Positions 34,201-42,772 of a stretch of DNA of 64,000 nucleotides are shown piece after piece. This stretch comes from UBA1258 sp963643225. Lineage in GTDB: Bacteria; Bacillota; Clostridia; Lachnospirales; Lachnospiraceae. Both the position numbers and the translations under genes were made by a program. Numbering within the stretch: the first letter of the stretch is position 1; every line of letters begins with the position of its first letter. Under the pieces are notes generated by a model. It was not told the DNA's origin, ran no database searches, and saw nothing but the letters and a program-made list of their open reading frames with translations. The DNA is taken from assembly GCA_963643225.1 (NCBI GenBank), contig CAVIIX010000002.1, forward strand, positions 62,001 through 126,000, written 5' to 3'.

Positions 34201-36069
34201 ATGCCTTCACAATTTTTTGGACTTAACATTTCATATACGGGGCTTCTTGCGGCAAACGCAAATTTAAATACTACGGCCAACAATATATCCAATGCTGAAA
34301 CAGACGGCTATAGCCGTCAGCAGGCAGTCCAGGAAGCAAGCAAAGCCTTACGTACCTTTACAACATATGGCTGTGCCGGTGCAGGCGTTGACACTATTGC
34401 CATCGAAAGAATCCACGATGATTTCTATGATGATAAATACTGGGATAATTCCCAAAACCTAGGCGACGCAACCGCCAAGGCTTATTACATGGAATCAATC
34501 GAAAATTATTTTACGGACACAGATGATAATTCAGGCTTTAATACAGCCTTTAATTTAATGTTCAATGCTCTTGAAGAAGTACAGAAAAATGCAGGAGACA
34601 AGGCTACAAAATCACAGTTTGTAATGTATGCCAAGTCTTTATGCGAATATTTCAACACGGTTTCAAATCAGTTATCGGAGCTTCAGAAGGACATTAACAC
34701 TGAAATCAAGGATACGGTTTCAGAGATTAATTCAATTGCCGAGCAGATTGCCACATTGAATAAACAGATTAACGTAATCGAAGTAGGCGGCGGCACGGCC
34801 AATGAATTAAGAGATAAAAGAAACCTTTTAATCGACGAGCTTTCTACCTATACGGATGTAGAAACCTCTGAAACTCCCATTAAAGATACCAACAACAACC
34901 TGGACACCGGTGCAAATCGTTACATGGTGAGAATTGCCGGCAATCAGGTGCTTGTAGATACCAACGAATACAGAACCCTGGAATGCGTGGCAAGAGAGTC
35001 AAACGAAACAATAAATCAGTGCGATGCCTCAGGGCTTTATGAAATCAACTGGAGCGACGGAGCAGACTTTAATATCTATTCAAACATGATAGGCGGTAAG
35101 CTTCAGGGACTTCTTGAATTAAGAGACGGTAACAATACAGAAAATTTCAGGGGCTTGGTTGACACCCTGAATCTTACCAAGAATACCGTTACGGTCGAGG
35201 TTTCCCTAGACTATTTAAAGGACCTTGATAAGTGCACCTTATCTTCCCACGGCGGTAAGATAAGACTCGGGGCAGAGGAATATTATTACACAGACTGGAC
35301 GTATTCTTACGACCTTGCTACAGATAAATGCTACTACACCTTCCAGCTTGATGATAACTACGGAGACTGTAAGCTTTCTACATCAAGAATCGGAAAAGAA
35401 GTAAATGTGGGCTCTTCGATTTCCTATCAGGGTATTCCTTATTATCAGGAGCAGCTAAATGAATTTGTAAGACTGTTTTCAAGAACCTTTAACGATATTC
35501 TGACTAAGAACGGCTCTGTTGACGGTAACGGCGATGCTGCCACAAGACTTCTGCTTGCCATTAACGCAAACGGTGGACAGCTTGATTTTTCGGATTATTA
35601 CACGGCAACGACAGGTACAGTTACAACCCTTACAAATTCTTCAAACAGCTATTATAAATTAACGGCAGCCAATTTTTCAATCAGTGAATACATTGAAGAG
35701 GATGCCGCAAGACTTGCTACCCGTACCGGAGCAAGCGAAGGTGAATCAAAGGCAGATGTTATTGACGAGCTTTTAAAAATTAAGGATGATAAGAGCCTGT
35801 TTTCCTTCAGGGGCGGCACATCGAGCGAATTTTTACAAAGCGTTTTGTCGGACGTAGCCTTAAACGCATCGAGAGCAAACTCATCAAAGGGCTATTACAC
35901 CACCATGTCAAACACTATTGACAATCAGAGACTATCGGTTTCGGGAGTTGACTCTGACGAAGAAGCGGTAAGCCTTGTAAAATATCAGAACGCATACAAC
36001 CTGGCATCAAGGATGATCCAGACCTTTACCGAAATTTATGACAGATTAATTTTGGAAACGGGTGTTTAA
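34201..36069 (+). CDS. Flagellar hook-associated protein FlgK, copy 2
   Basis: A second FlgK-type protein of 622 aa directly downstream of the first. The N-terminal signature is LNTTANNISNAETDGYSRQ, the helical part has IATLNKQINVIEVGGGTANELRDKRNLLIDEL, and the C-terminus is VSLVKYQNAYNLASRMIQTFTEIYDRLI. The central domain differs strongly from copy 1. Both end motifs are intact, so it should be exported and assembled. It may form part of the same junction ring or a variant of it. Confidence 0.9.
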   Translation: MPSQFFGLNISYTGLLAANANLNTTANNISNAETDGYSRQQAVQEASKALRTFTTYGCAGAGVDTIAIERIHDDFYDDKYWDNSQNLGDATAKAYYMESIENYFTDTDDNSGFNTAFNLMFNALEEVQKNAGDKATKSQFVMYAKSLCEYFNTVSNQLSELQKDINTEIKDTVSEINSIAEQIATLNKQINVIEVGGGTANELRDKRNLLIDELSTYTDVETSETPIKDTNNNLDTGANRYMVRIAGNQVLVDTNEYRTLECVARESNETINQCDASGLYEINWSDGADFNIYSNMIGGKLQGLLELRDGNNTENFRGLVDTLNLTKNTVTVEVSLDYLKDLDKCTLSSHGGKIRLGAEEYYYTDWTYSYDLATDKCYYTFQLDDNYGDCKLSTSRIGKEVNVGSSISYQGIPYYQEQLNEFVRLFSRTFNDILTKNGSVDGNGDAATRLLLAINANGGQLDFSDYYTATTGTVTTLTNSSNSYYKLTAANFSISEYIEEDAARLATRTGASEGESKADVIDELLKIKDDKSLFSFRGGTSSEFLQSVLSDVALNASRANSSKGYYTTMSNTIDNQRLSVSGVDSDEEAVSLVKYQNAYNLASRMIQTFTEIYDRLILETGV

Positions 36070-36114
36070 AAATGGATTTTAAGCCGATACATATACTAGT
36101 AGAGGTATAAAATC

Positions 36115-37533
36115 ATGAGAATTACTAATAAGATTATTCAGAACAATTCATTAACCAATATAAATACAAACAAAGCCTTAGAGGATAAGCTGTCAACGAT
36201 GATATCTTCTGAAAAGAAGATTTCAAGACCTTCAGATGATCCCATTATTGCGCTTCGCTCTTTAAGACTTCGTACAAGCGTCAATCAGACCACACAGTAT
36301 GCTGAAAAAAACGTTGAAGATGCAAAAAGCTGGCTTACGGTTACAGAGGATGCAATCGACACCCTGACAGACATCATTACAGATGTTCGTGCCCAGTATA
36401 ACAAGGCTACAAGCGATCAGCTGCAGTCCGGAGACAGACGTATCATTATCGAAAATCTTGAATCCCTGGCTGCTGAAATATACAATACAGGCAATGTGGA
36501 TTTTGCAGGACGCTCTGTTTTTACAGGCTATCGTACAGAATCAACTCTTACCTTCCAGACACAGGCAGATGTTAATTATACTATTGAAGAGACTGAAAAA
36601 ACCGCTTCCTTAGACAGAATAAGCTTTGTACATCAGGGAGACGCTGAAAACGATGTCTATACTGAAAGCCTTCAGCGCATACGCCTTTCCTACAATTCCC
36701 TTACGGACACTGCTCCTACGGTTTTAGTGACTCAGAACGGCGTCGAAACGAATTTAACCTTAACCGTTAAAGCTTCATCTGACGACCCTTATGCTTATGC
36801 AAAAGAAACAGACGGTGCCGTAGTATACATTCCGGAAACCGGTGAGATTATTTTTAACGAAAAGGCAGAGATATCAGAGGAGGCTGAATATAAAGTTACT
36901 TACAATAAGGAGCAGTGGAAATCCGGCGACTTAAGACCGGAACACTACTTTAATTGCTACGATAGCACAAATGGAATACAATATAGCTCCCATAGTGGGG
37001 AAATCAAATATAATGTAGGAGTAAACCAGTCCTTAAGAATCAATACAACTCCGGATGAATGCTTCAGCCACAGCATTGTAAGAGATTTACAGGATGTAGT
37101 GAATGCACTGAAAGAGACAGAAGATATTGAAAGCAGGATAACCGAAATTGAAACAGAAATAAAGGGCTATGATGAAACAGAGACCGCAAAAATCAAGGAT
37201 GCAAATATACGCCTGGATGCGGCTAAGAAAGCAAAAACCTTTATAGACGATAAGCTTCACACAATGCTTTCAGAAACTATTTCAAAGGCTCAGGGATATT
37301 TAGATGCCAACAACGTGGCTTTAACAAACTGCGGTACACGTTCAAAGCGGCTCGAACTCATTGAAAACCGTCTCGACACTCAGCTTGAATCCTTAAAGGA
37401 ATTGAAGAGTGAAAACGAGGATGCAGACATTGCGGAAACTGCAATTTTGCTTTCGAGCGCCCAGTACGCCTACGACGCAGCTTTACTTGCCACCAGCAAG
37501 ATTATTAAAGAAAGCTTACTTAATTACGTTTAA
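36115..37533 (+). CDS. flgL: Flagellar hook-associated protein 3 (FlgL)
   Basis: Second junction protein, 472 aa. The flagellin-like N-terminus (RITNKIIQNNSLTNINTNKALEDKL, KKISRPSDDPIIALRSLRLR) and C-terminal helix (ETAILLSSAQYAYDAALLATSKII) are clear. It is longer than the usual 300-aa FlgL because of a central insert with beta-rich and coiled-coil parts (residues about 160-400). A GCCGATAC upstream is not properly spaced for SigD, so it is probably read from the flgM promoter. Confidence 0.9.
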   Translation: MRITNKIIQNNSLTNINTNKALEDKLSTMISSEKKISRPSDDPIIALRSLRLRTSVNQTTQYAEKNVEDAKSWLTVTEDAIDTLTDIITDVRAQYNKATSDQLQSGDRRIIIENLESLAAEIYNTGNVDFAGRSVFTGYRTESTLTFQTQADVNYTIEETEKTASLDRISFVHQGDAENDVYTESLQRIRLSYNSLTDTAPTVLVTQNGVETNLTLTVKASSDDPYAYAKETDGAVVYIPETGEIIFNEKAEISEEAEYKVTYNKEQWKSGDLRPEHYFNCYDSTNGIQYSSHSGEIKYNVGVNQSLRINTTPDECFSHSIVRDLQDVVNALKETEDIESRITEIETEIKGYDETETAKIKDANIRLDAAKKAKTFIDDKLHTMLSETISKAQGYLDANNVALTNCGTRSKRLELIENRLDTQLESLKELKSENEDADIAETAILLSSAQYAYDAALLATSKIIKESLLNYV

Positions 37534-37544
37534 GGAGAGAAGAC

Positions 37545-38009
37545 ATGACTATTGAAACAAGAGTATTTGGGGAAGTAACAATCGACACTTCTAAAATCAT
37601 TCATTTTGAACAGGGCATAGTAGGCTTCCCAGAGCTTACGGATTTTGCTCTTATATACGACCTTGAAAAGGGCGACAACGCCGGAATACGCTGGATGCAG
37701 TCCATTCAGGAGCCTGCTTTTGCAATGCCCGTTATGGACCCCTTGACGGTTAAGCCAGACTATAACCCGGAGGTGGACGAAGCAGTGCTTACGCCCCTTG
37801 GAAAATTAGAACCAGACGAAATGCTTGTGCTTGTAACTGTAACGGTTCCAAAGGATTTAACAAAGATGAGCGTCAACTTAAAGGCTCCAATCGTCATCAA
37901 TGTCAGCGAAAGAAAAGCTGTTCAGTTAATTCTCGATAGCGATAATTATTTAGTAAAGTTCCCTGTTTATGATATAATCAAGGCAGGCAAGAAGGAGGGA
38001 ACATGTTAG
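37545..38009 (+). CDS. fliW: Flagellar assembly factor FliW
   Basis: Cytoplasmic protein of 154 aa that binds either flagellin or CsrA and so links flagellin translation to secretion. FliW motifs are visible: VTIDTSKIIHFEQGIVGFPELTDFALIYD and NVSERKAVQLILDSDNY. It starts 11 bp after flgL with AAGGAGAGAAG. The end overlaps csrA by 7 bp, the usual arrangement in Firmicutes. Confidence 0.95.
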   Translation: MTIETRVFGEVTIDTSKIIHFEQGIVGFPELTDFALIYDLEKGDNAGIRWMQSIQEPAFAMPVMDPLTVKPDYNPEVDEAVLTPLGKLEPDEMLVLVTVTVPKDLTKMSVNLKAPIVINVSERKAVQLILDSDNYLVKFPVYDIIKAGKKEGTC

Positions 38010-38224
38010 CATTATCCCGTAAAAAGAACGAAGCACTGGTTATCAACAACAACGTTGAAATCACAATTTTAGAGATTAAAGGCGAACAGGTTAAAATCGG
38101 AATTTCCGCGCCAAAGGAAGTACCCGTTTACAGAAAAGAAGTCTATTTACAGATTCAGGAGGCAAATAAAGCCGCAATGAATGCTGAAGACGCAATGGAA
38201 AATTTAAAAAATTTATTTTCATAA
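38003..38224 (+). CDS. csrA: Carbon storage regulator CsrA
   Basis: RNA-binding translational repressor of 73 aa. The N-terminus MLALSRKKNEALVINNNVEI and IGISAPKEVPVYRKEVY with the RNA-contact Arg are conserved. The AAGGAGGG site is inside fliW. The likely target is the flagellin mRNA, whose leader has a matching hairpin at 41748-41765. Confidence 0.95.
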   Translation: MLALSRKKNEALVINNNVEITILEIKGEQVKIGISAPKEVPVYRKEVYLQIQEANKAAMNAEDAMENLKNLFS

Positions 38225-38229
38225 AACAC

Positions 38230-38256
38230 TAAAGTTTATTAATCAGGCTCCGATAT
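38230..38256 (+). promoter_or_regulatory. SigD promoter of the flaG-fliD-fliS operon
   Basis: TAAA at 38230-38233, exactly 15 bp, then TCCGATAT at 38249-38256: one mismatch from consensus. It lies 56 bp before flaG. Confidence 0.88.
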
Positions 38257-38311
38257 ATATCATATCAGGAACCTTTATATGCGGAACGGATTCCGCGAAA
38301 GGAGAATGAAG

Positions 38312-38719
38312 ATGGCAATTGAATCTATTAACAGCGTGATGACAGCTCAGGCTATTCAGCCCGCCAATTCAAGCGCTAAAACTGCAGTGGAGTACACGGA
38401 TGTTTCTATAGCAGAATCTACACCCAAGGTAGATACAACTACACGCGTGGTTGAGAATACCGAAGGTAAGTCCAACGATTCCTATTCGGAACACGAACCC
38501 TCCAGAGAACAGCTCCAGAGAGCAGTTGAAGATCTTAATAAGAAAATGGGCAATGCGGAAGCTATTTATGGATTCCATGAGGCTACCAACCGCGTTACTA
38601 TCAAAATCGTGGATAAGGACACAAAGGACGTTATCCGCGAAGTGCCTGCAGAAAAGACTCTTGACATGATTGCCAAGGTTTGGGAAATTGCCGGCTTGCT
38701 GGTTGACGAAAAACGGTAA
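38312..38719 (+). CDS. flaG: FlaG family protein
   Basis: Protein of 135 aa linked to filament length and function in other bacteria. The first half is disordered and rich in Ser/Thr/Glu. The second half is the FlaG domain (AVEDLNKKMGNAEAIYGFHEATNRVTIKIVDKDTKDVIREVPAEKTLDMIAKVWEIAG, shown here in part). Of three in-frame ATGs the one at 38312 sits seven bases after GGAG. It precedes fliD, as in Bacillus. Confidence 0.88.
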   Translation: MAIESINSVMTAQAIQPANSSAKTAVEYTDVSIAESTPKVDTTTRVVENTEGKSNDSYSEHEPSREQLQRAVEDLNKKMGNAEAIYGFHEATNRVTIKIVDKDTKDVIREVPAEKTLDMIAKVWEIAGLLVDEKR

Positions 38720-38778
38720 ACTATGCACTGAAGCACCTTTTCTTTTGCTGGAAAGGAAACGGTATGGAGGATTGAAAT

Positions 38779-40725
38779 ATGGCAAACAGAATTACGGGTA
38801 TGTATTCGGGACTCGATACCGAATCGTTAATTGAAGAACTGGTTAAAGCCAAAAGCAAGAAGGTTGAAACCTTAAATAAAGAAAAGACGAAATTAGAGTG
38901 GAAGCAGGAAAAATGGGAGGCTCTTAACACAAAGATTAAGAATTTCTATTCAAAAACGGTTGCAAATATGCGCTGGTCCACTTCCTTTACAAAAAAGGCA
39001 ACAACTGTAAACGATACAAACGCAGTAAGCGTTATCACAGGCTCCTCTGCCATGAACAGCGTGCAGAATTTATCGATTAAAAAGCTTGCAAGCTCAGGCT
39101 ATCTTACGGGCGCTAATGTAAACCTAAGCGATGGTACAAAGGCTACAGGCGATTCGTTAATTACAAGCCTTAAATTTAATGATGATACAACTTTTAGCGG
39201 CACCGGTTCCTTTACTGTTACCACAAAAGGCAGCTCTGCCACAATTAATATTAGCGAAACCACCACTATTTCAAATGTTGTGTCACAGTTAAACGCAGCA
39301 GGTGTTACGGCTAATTTTGATGAAAAGAATCAGCGCTTATTTATAGGCGCCACCACCAGCGGTAAGGATGCGGACTTTACAATTACTGCAGATAACGCAG
39401 CAGGCACCACCGCCCTGAGTGTTCTTGGTATCAACGCAGCTCCTGATGAAACCACACTTTCCGAATATTCAAAGGTTGCAGCTTATTCTTCATATTTTAC
39501 AGGAGAATCTGCAAGCGACTGGGTAGATGCAATTTACACAGAAGAAAATATCGGAACGGACATTTATAACAGATTTAAGACCCTGGCTTCAGCAGGCTAT
39601 CAGACAAAGATTACTGCAAAACAGGCTGAAGTTACTGCAAAGCAGGCAGAAATCGACGAGCTTTCAAAGATAGAAGAGGGAGATGAAAAGGACGAAGCTG
39701 CAATTGCAGCAAAGACTGCTGAATTGGAAGCTTTACAGGCAGAATTAGATGAATTAAATACTAATTTTAATGCAGGAACCTTTGACTTTGAAACCCTGGA
39801 AGCTGCTGCTGCAGCCTTAAAGGCGGCTGTAGATTATGCTTCAACGGCTTCATCACTTCCGGCTTCATACTATAATTCAGGGGATAACGGAGCTAAAAAG
39901 CTTACCGGCTATGATGCCGTAATTGAATTAAACGGCGTGGAATTTACATCAAATACCAATAACATTGAAGTTAATGGCCTTACCTTTACCTGCAAGGCGC
40001 TTGCCGAAAATGTTACGGTTACTACCCAGGATGACACTGACGGTATCTATGATATGGTTAAGAGCTTCCTTAAGGAATATAATTCTTTAATCAATGAAAT
40101 GGATGAAGCATACAATGCGGATGCTACCAGTGTTGAGCCTTTAACAGATGAAGAGAAGGATGCGGTTTCCGATTCTGAAGCTGAAAAGCTTGAAAATAAG
40201 GTTAAGGATTCTTTATTAAGAAAAGACACTACACTTGGTACGCTCTTTACCAGTATGTATAACCTTATGGCTCAGGGCATTGAAGTGAATGACAAGACAA
40301 TGTATTTATCAGATTTTGGCATCAATACATTAAGTTATTTTACCGCAGCAGACGGAGAGAAGCATGCGCTTCACATTGATGGTGATGCAGATGATGCGAG
40401 CACTTTGGGTAATTCCGATAAATTAAAATCCATGATAGCAGGCGATCCGGATACGGTTGTGAGCTTCTTTACAAAGCTTGGTAAGAATTTATATACAAAA
40501 TTAAATGATTTATCAGATAGCAGAGAAGGATATCAGACCTATGGAAGCTTCTATCAGGATAAATATTTAAAGACAAATATTTCAAATTACACCACCAAAA
40601 TTTCCGATGCGGAAGAAAAGCTTCAGGATGAAGAAGACAAGCTTTACGATAAATTTGCCGCAATGGAAACAGCACTTTCAAAGCTTGATTCACAGACCTC
40701 TTATATAAGCAGTTTGTTTAGCTAA
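38779..40725 (+). CDS. fliD: Flagellar filament capping protein FliD
   Basis: Cap protein of 648 aa that folds flagellin at the filament tip. N-terminal FliD domain: GMYSGLDTESLIEELVKAKS and NSVQNLSIKKLASSG. C-terminal domain: GIYDMVKSFLKEYNSLINEMDEAYN, the coiled coil ISDAEEKLQDEEDKLYDKFAAMETALSKL, and LDSQTSYISSLFS. An Ala/Glu/Lys-rich heptad insert (about residues 275-330, with TAKQAEVTAKQAEIDELS) enlarges the middle. It starts 59 bp after flaG. Confidence 0.93.
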   Translation: MANRITGMYSGLDTESLIEELVKAKSKKVETLNKEKTKLEWKQEKWEALNTKIKNFYSKTVANMRWSTSFTKKATTVNDTNAVSVITGSSAMNSVQNLSIKKLASSGYLTGANVNLSDGTKATGDSLITSLKFNDDTTFSGTGSFTVTTKGSSATINISETTTISNVVSQLNAAGVTANFDEKNQRLFIGATTSGKDADFTITADNAAGTTALSVLGINAAPDETTLSEYSKVAAYSSYFTGESASDWVDAIYTEENIGTDIYNRFKTLASAGYQTKITAKQAEVTAKQAEIDELSKIEEGDEKDEAAIAAKTAELEALQAELDELNTNFNAGTFDFETLEAAAAALKAAVDYASTASSLPASYYNSGDNGAKKLTGYDAVIELNGVEFTSNTNNIEVNGLTFTCKALAENVTVTTQDDTDGIYDMVKSFLKEYNSLINEMDEAYNADATSVEPLTDEEKDAVSDSEAEKLENKVKDSLLRKDTTLGTLFTSMYNLMAQGIEVNDKTMYLSDFGINTLSYFTAADGEKHALHIDGDADDASTLGNSDKLKSMIAGDPDTVVSFFTKLGKNLYTKLNDLSDSREGYQTYGSFYQDKYLKTNISNYTTKISDAEEKLQDEEDKLYDKFAAMETALSKLDSQTSYISSLFS

Positions 40726-40772
40726 ATAAGCAGATTTTGATTAATTATAAATAATAAGAAAGGATTTTGCTT

Positions 40773-41150
40773 ATGCCTTTACCTAATGCCTATACTCAAT
40801 ACAATACAAGCAGAATACTTACGGCATCCCCTGCAGAGCTTACACTTTTACTTTACGAGGGCGCCATTAAATTTGGCAATATTGCAATCGTAAAGATGGA
40901 GCAGAAGGATATACAGGGAGCTCATAATAACATTGTAAGAGTTGAACGCATTATTGACTATTTGCGGGAAACCTTAGACATGAAATATGCGGTTGCAGAA
41001 GACTTTGAACGTATTTATTCTTATCTTTCAAAACGCATTTTGGATGCGCAGATGTCAAAAGACCCTAAGGACATGGAAGAAGTTGTAATGCATTTAAGAT
41101 CTGTAAGGGACAATTGGAAGGAAGTAATGAAAAGGGCAAAGGTTTCTTGA
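40773..41150 (+). CDS. fliS: Flagellin export chaperone FliS
   Basis: Four-helix chaperone of 125 aa that keeps flagellin unfolded before export. Conserved parts are AYTQYNTSRILTASPAELTLLLYEGAIKF near the start and VVMHLRSVRDNWKEVM at the end. ATG at 40773 follows AAAGGA at good distance; a TTG at 40767 is too close. The next gene starts after 4 bp. Confidence 0.93.
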   Translation: MPLPNAYTQYNTSRILTASPAELTLLLYEGAIKFGNIAIVKMEQKDIQGAHNNIVRVERIIDYLRETLDMKYAVAEDFERIYSYLSKRILDAQMSKDPKDMEEVVMHLRSVRDNWKEVMKRAKVS

Positions 41151-41154
41151 ATAA

Positions 41155-41622
41155 ATGGCAAATGTTTATGTGACTGCTTTAACAGAAAGCTTAGAAAAGA
41201 AAATTGAAATCCTTAATGAAATTCACAAAAGGGATGAGGAACAGCTTGAAATAGCAGGTAAGGTGCCCTTTTCTTTTGAAGACTTTGACAAAAACGCAGA
41301 AGCCAAAAACATACTTATTTATAAATTAAATAAGCTTGATGAAGGCTTTGAATCGGTTTTTGAAAAGGTGAAAACTGAAATTAATGAAAACAAGCCAGCA
41401 TATGCTTTGGAAATTAAAAGAATGCAGGAGCTTATCAGCAGGATTACTGATTTAAGCACAAAAATACAGGCAGAGGAAGCAAGAAACAAGGCTGCCATAG
41501 AAAAGGCATTTAAATCAGAAAAAGAAAAGATTAAAACAAATCGTTCAACGGTTAAGGCAATTAATTCCTATTCACGGACCATGAAGTCAATGCCTTTAGG
41601 CATTTCTGACTGGAATGGATGA
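41155..41622 (+). CDS. Coiled-coil protein in the FliT position (putative flagellar chaperone)
   Basis: A 155-residue, highly charged, all-helical protein (LTESLEKKIEILNEIHKRDEEQLEIAG, RMQELISRITDLSTKIQAEEARNKAAIEK). It follows fliS by 4 bp, exactly where fliT lies in many bacteria. I see no decisive FliT motif, so the call rests on position and fold. It ends in YSRTMKSMPLGISDWNG, a small non-helical tail. There is no clear Shine-Dalgarno other than AAAGG within fliS. Confidence 0.7.
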   Translation: MANVYVTALTESLEKKIEILNEIHKRDEEQLEIAGKVPFSFEDFDKNAEAKNILIYKLNKLDEGFESVFEKVKTEINENKPAYALEIKRMQELISRITDLSTKIQAEEARNKAAIEKAFKSEKEKIKTNRSTVKAINSYSRTMKSMPLGISDWNG

Positions 41623-41674
41623 CAGGGCTAAAGAATTATCGGTACTTTAGTCACAAAAAAATGCAATTCAGGTA

Positions 41675-41701
41675 TTAATTTATCGGTAAGTCTGCCGATA
41701 T
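41675..41701 (+). promoter_or_regulatory. SigD promoter of flagellin
   Basis: TTAA at 41675-41678, 15 bp, then a perfect GCCGATAT at 41694-41701. It lies 88 bp before the flagellin ATG. Confidence 0.88.
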
Positions 41702-41711
41702 ATTATACAAG

Positions 41712-41733
41712 AGAAGAGAAATAATTCTCTTCT
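41712..41733 (+). other. 5' stabilising hairpin of the flagellin mRNA
   Basis: A perfect 9-bp stem AGAAGAGAA / TTCTCTTCT with loop ATAA begins about 10 nt after the SigD -10 box. It would be at the extreme 5' end of the transcript, a usual mRNA-protecting position. Confidence 0.6.
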
Positions 41734-41747
41734 TAACAAATCACATT

Positions 41748-41765
41748 TGTCGCAAGGATGCGACA
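41748..41765 (+). promoter_or_regulatory. Probable CsrA binding hairpin in the flagellin leader
   Basis: TGTCGCA / TGCGACA (7 bp) presents the loop AGGA at 41755-41758. The ribosome site AAGGAGG at 41776-41782 gives a second GGA. This two-site layout is that of the Bacillus hag leader, where CsrA blocks translation. The csrA and fliW genes are 3.7 kb upstream. Confidence 0.72.
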
Positions 41766-41789
41766 TCTTAATTCCAAGGAGGAACAAAT

Positions 41790-42602
41790 ATGGTAGTACA
41801 ACACAACATTACAGCGATGAACTCAAACAGAATGCTCAATGTTACCACTAGCGCACAGGCTAAGTCGACCGAGAAATTATCTTCCGGTTATAAGATTAAC
41901 CGTGCAGCAGATGATGCAGCTGGTCTTGCAATCAGTGAAAAAATGCGTCGTCAGATTCGTGGCTTAACACAGGCATCTGCAAACGCTCAGGATGGTATCT
42001 CCTGCGTACAGACAGCAGAAGGCGCATTGGCTGAAGTACATGATATGCTTCAGAGAATGAACGAGCTTGCAGTTCAGGCATCTAACGGCACACAGACTGA
42101 CGTGGACCGTAGTTACATCGATTCTGAAATTCAGGCATTAAAGACTGAAATTGACCGTGTAGCTTCATCCACAACCTTTAATGAACAGAAACTACTTGAT
42201 GGTTCATTTACCGGAAAGAATCTTCAGGTTGGTTCAGAAAAAGGAGATAGCATTGAAATCAAAATAGATGGCATGACGCTTAACGACTTAGCAGTTAAAA
42301 ATGCAACGGTTAAAACTTATACAAATGCTCAGACTGCAATCAAAACGATTAAAGAATCTCTTGCTACAATTTCAAAACAGAGATCTGCTCTTGGTGCTAT
42401 TCAGAACAGACTTGAGCACACAATTAAGAACCTCGATAACGTTGTTGAAAACACCACATCAGCTGAAAGTGCTATCCGTGATACAGATATGGCTACTGAA
42501 ATGGTTACATATTCTAACAACAATATCCTTGCTCAGGCGGGTACTGCAATGCTTACTCAGGCAAATCAGTCTAACCAGAATGTTTTATCATTGCTTCAGT
42601 AA
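41790..42602 (+). CDS. hag: Flagellin
   Basis: Filament subunit of 270 aa. The conserved N-terminal D0/D1 domain (VQHNITAMNSNRMLNVTTSAQAKS, SSGYKINRAADDAAGLAISEKM, RIRGL-type region) and C-terminal helix (MATEMVTYSNNNILAQAGTAMLTQANQSNQNVLSLLQ, given in part) are complete. There is almost no central variable D2/D3 domain, so this is a minimal flagellin like Bacillus Hag. AAGGAGG is seven bases before the ATG. A strong terminator follows. Glycosylation is likely given the next genes. Confidence 0.97.
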   Translation: MVVQHNITAMNSNRMLNVTTSAQAKSTEKLSSGYKINRAADDAAGLAISEKMRRQIRGLTQASANAQDGISCVQTAEGALAEVHDMLQRMNELAVQASNGTQTDVDRSYIDSEIQALKTEIDRVASSTTFNEQKLLDGSFTGKNLQVGSEKGDSIEIKIDGMTLNDLAVKNATVKTYTNAQTAIKTIKESLATISKQRSALGAIQNRLEHTIKNLDNVVENTTSAESAIRDTDMATEMVTYSNNNILAQAGTAMLTQANQSNQNVLSLLQ

Positions 42603-42617
42603 AAAATTGACCATAAA

Positions 42618-42645
42618 GGGCTGGCCGAAGGGCCAGTCCTTTTTT
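42618..42645 (+). terminator. Flagellin terminator
   Basis: Stem GGGCTGGCC (42618-42626) pairs with GGCCAGTCC (42631-42639) around GAAG, followed by six T. The T-run is also the first part of repeat R2. Confidence 0.92.
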
Positions 42646-42735
42646 ACAATATATGAAATTGCTTTGCAATTTCATATATTGTAAAAAGGCACTACGTGCC
42701 AAGGATGCGCACTCGCGCGAAAGGAATATGTCGCC
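42640..42735 (+). repeat. Dispersed palindromic repeat R2, copy 1
   Basis: Starts in the terminator T-run. A 22-bp perfect stem (42641-42662 with 42666-42687, loop TTT) is followed by GGCAC-TAC-GTGCC, then GCGCACTCGCGCG and AAGG-ATATGTC. A second copy with about 85% identity by eye is at 56841-56932. After it comes a further TGTCGC/GCGACA hairpin up to about 42745. Confidence 0.8.
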
Positions 42736-42772
42736 TTAGCGACAGCGCTCGGCGCTTTAGTTTCGCAAGAGA

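Noticed and set aside
36083..36090. GCCGATAC before flgL as a SigD promoter
   Set aside because: No TAAA at 15 bp; the nearest is at 12 bp. flgL is probably read through from the flgM promoter.
42301..42684. 127-codon frame overlapping the end of flagellin and repeat R2
   Set aside because: Out of frame with flagellin, no ribosome site, and it runs through the terminator.
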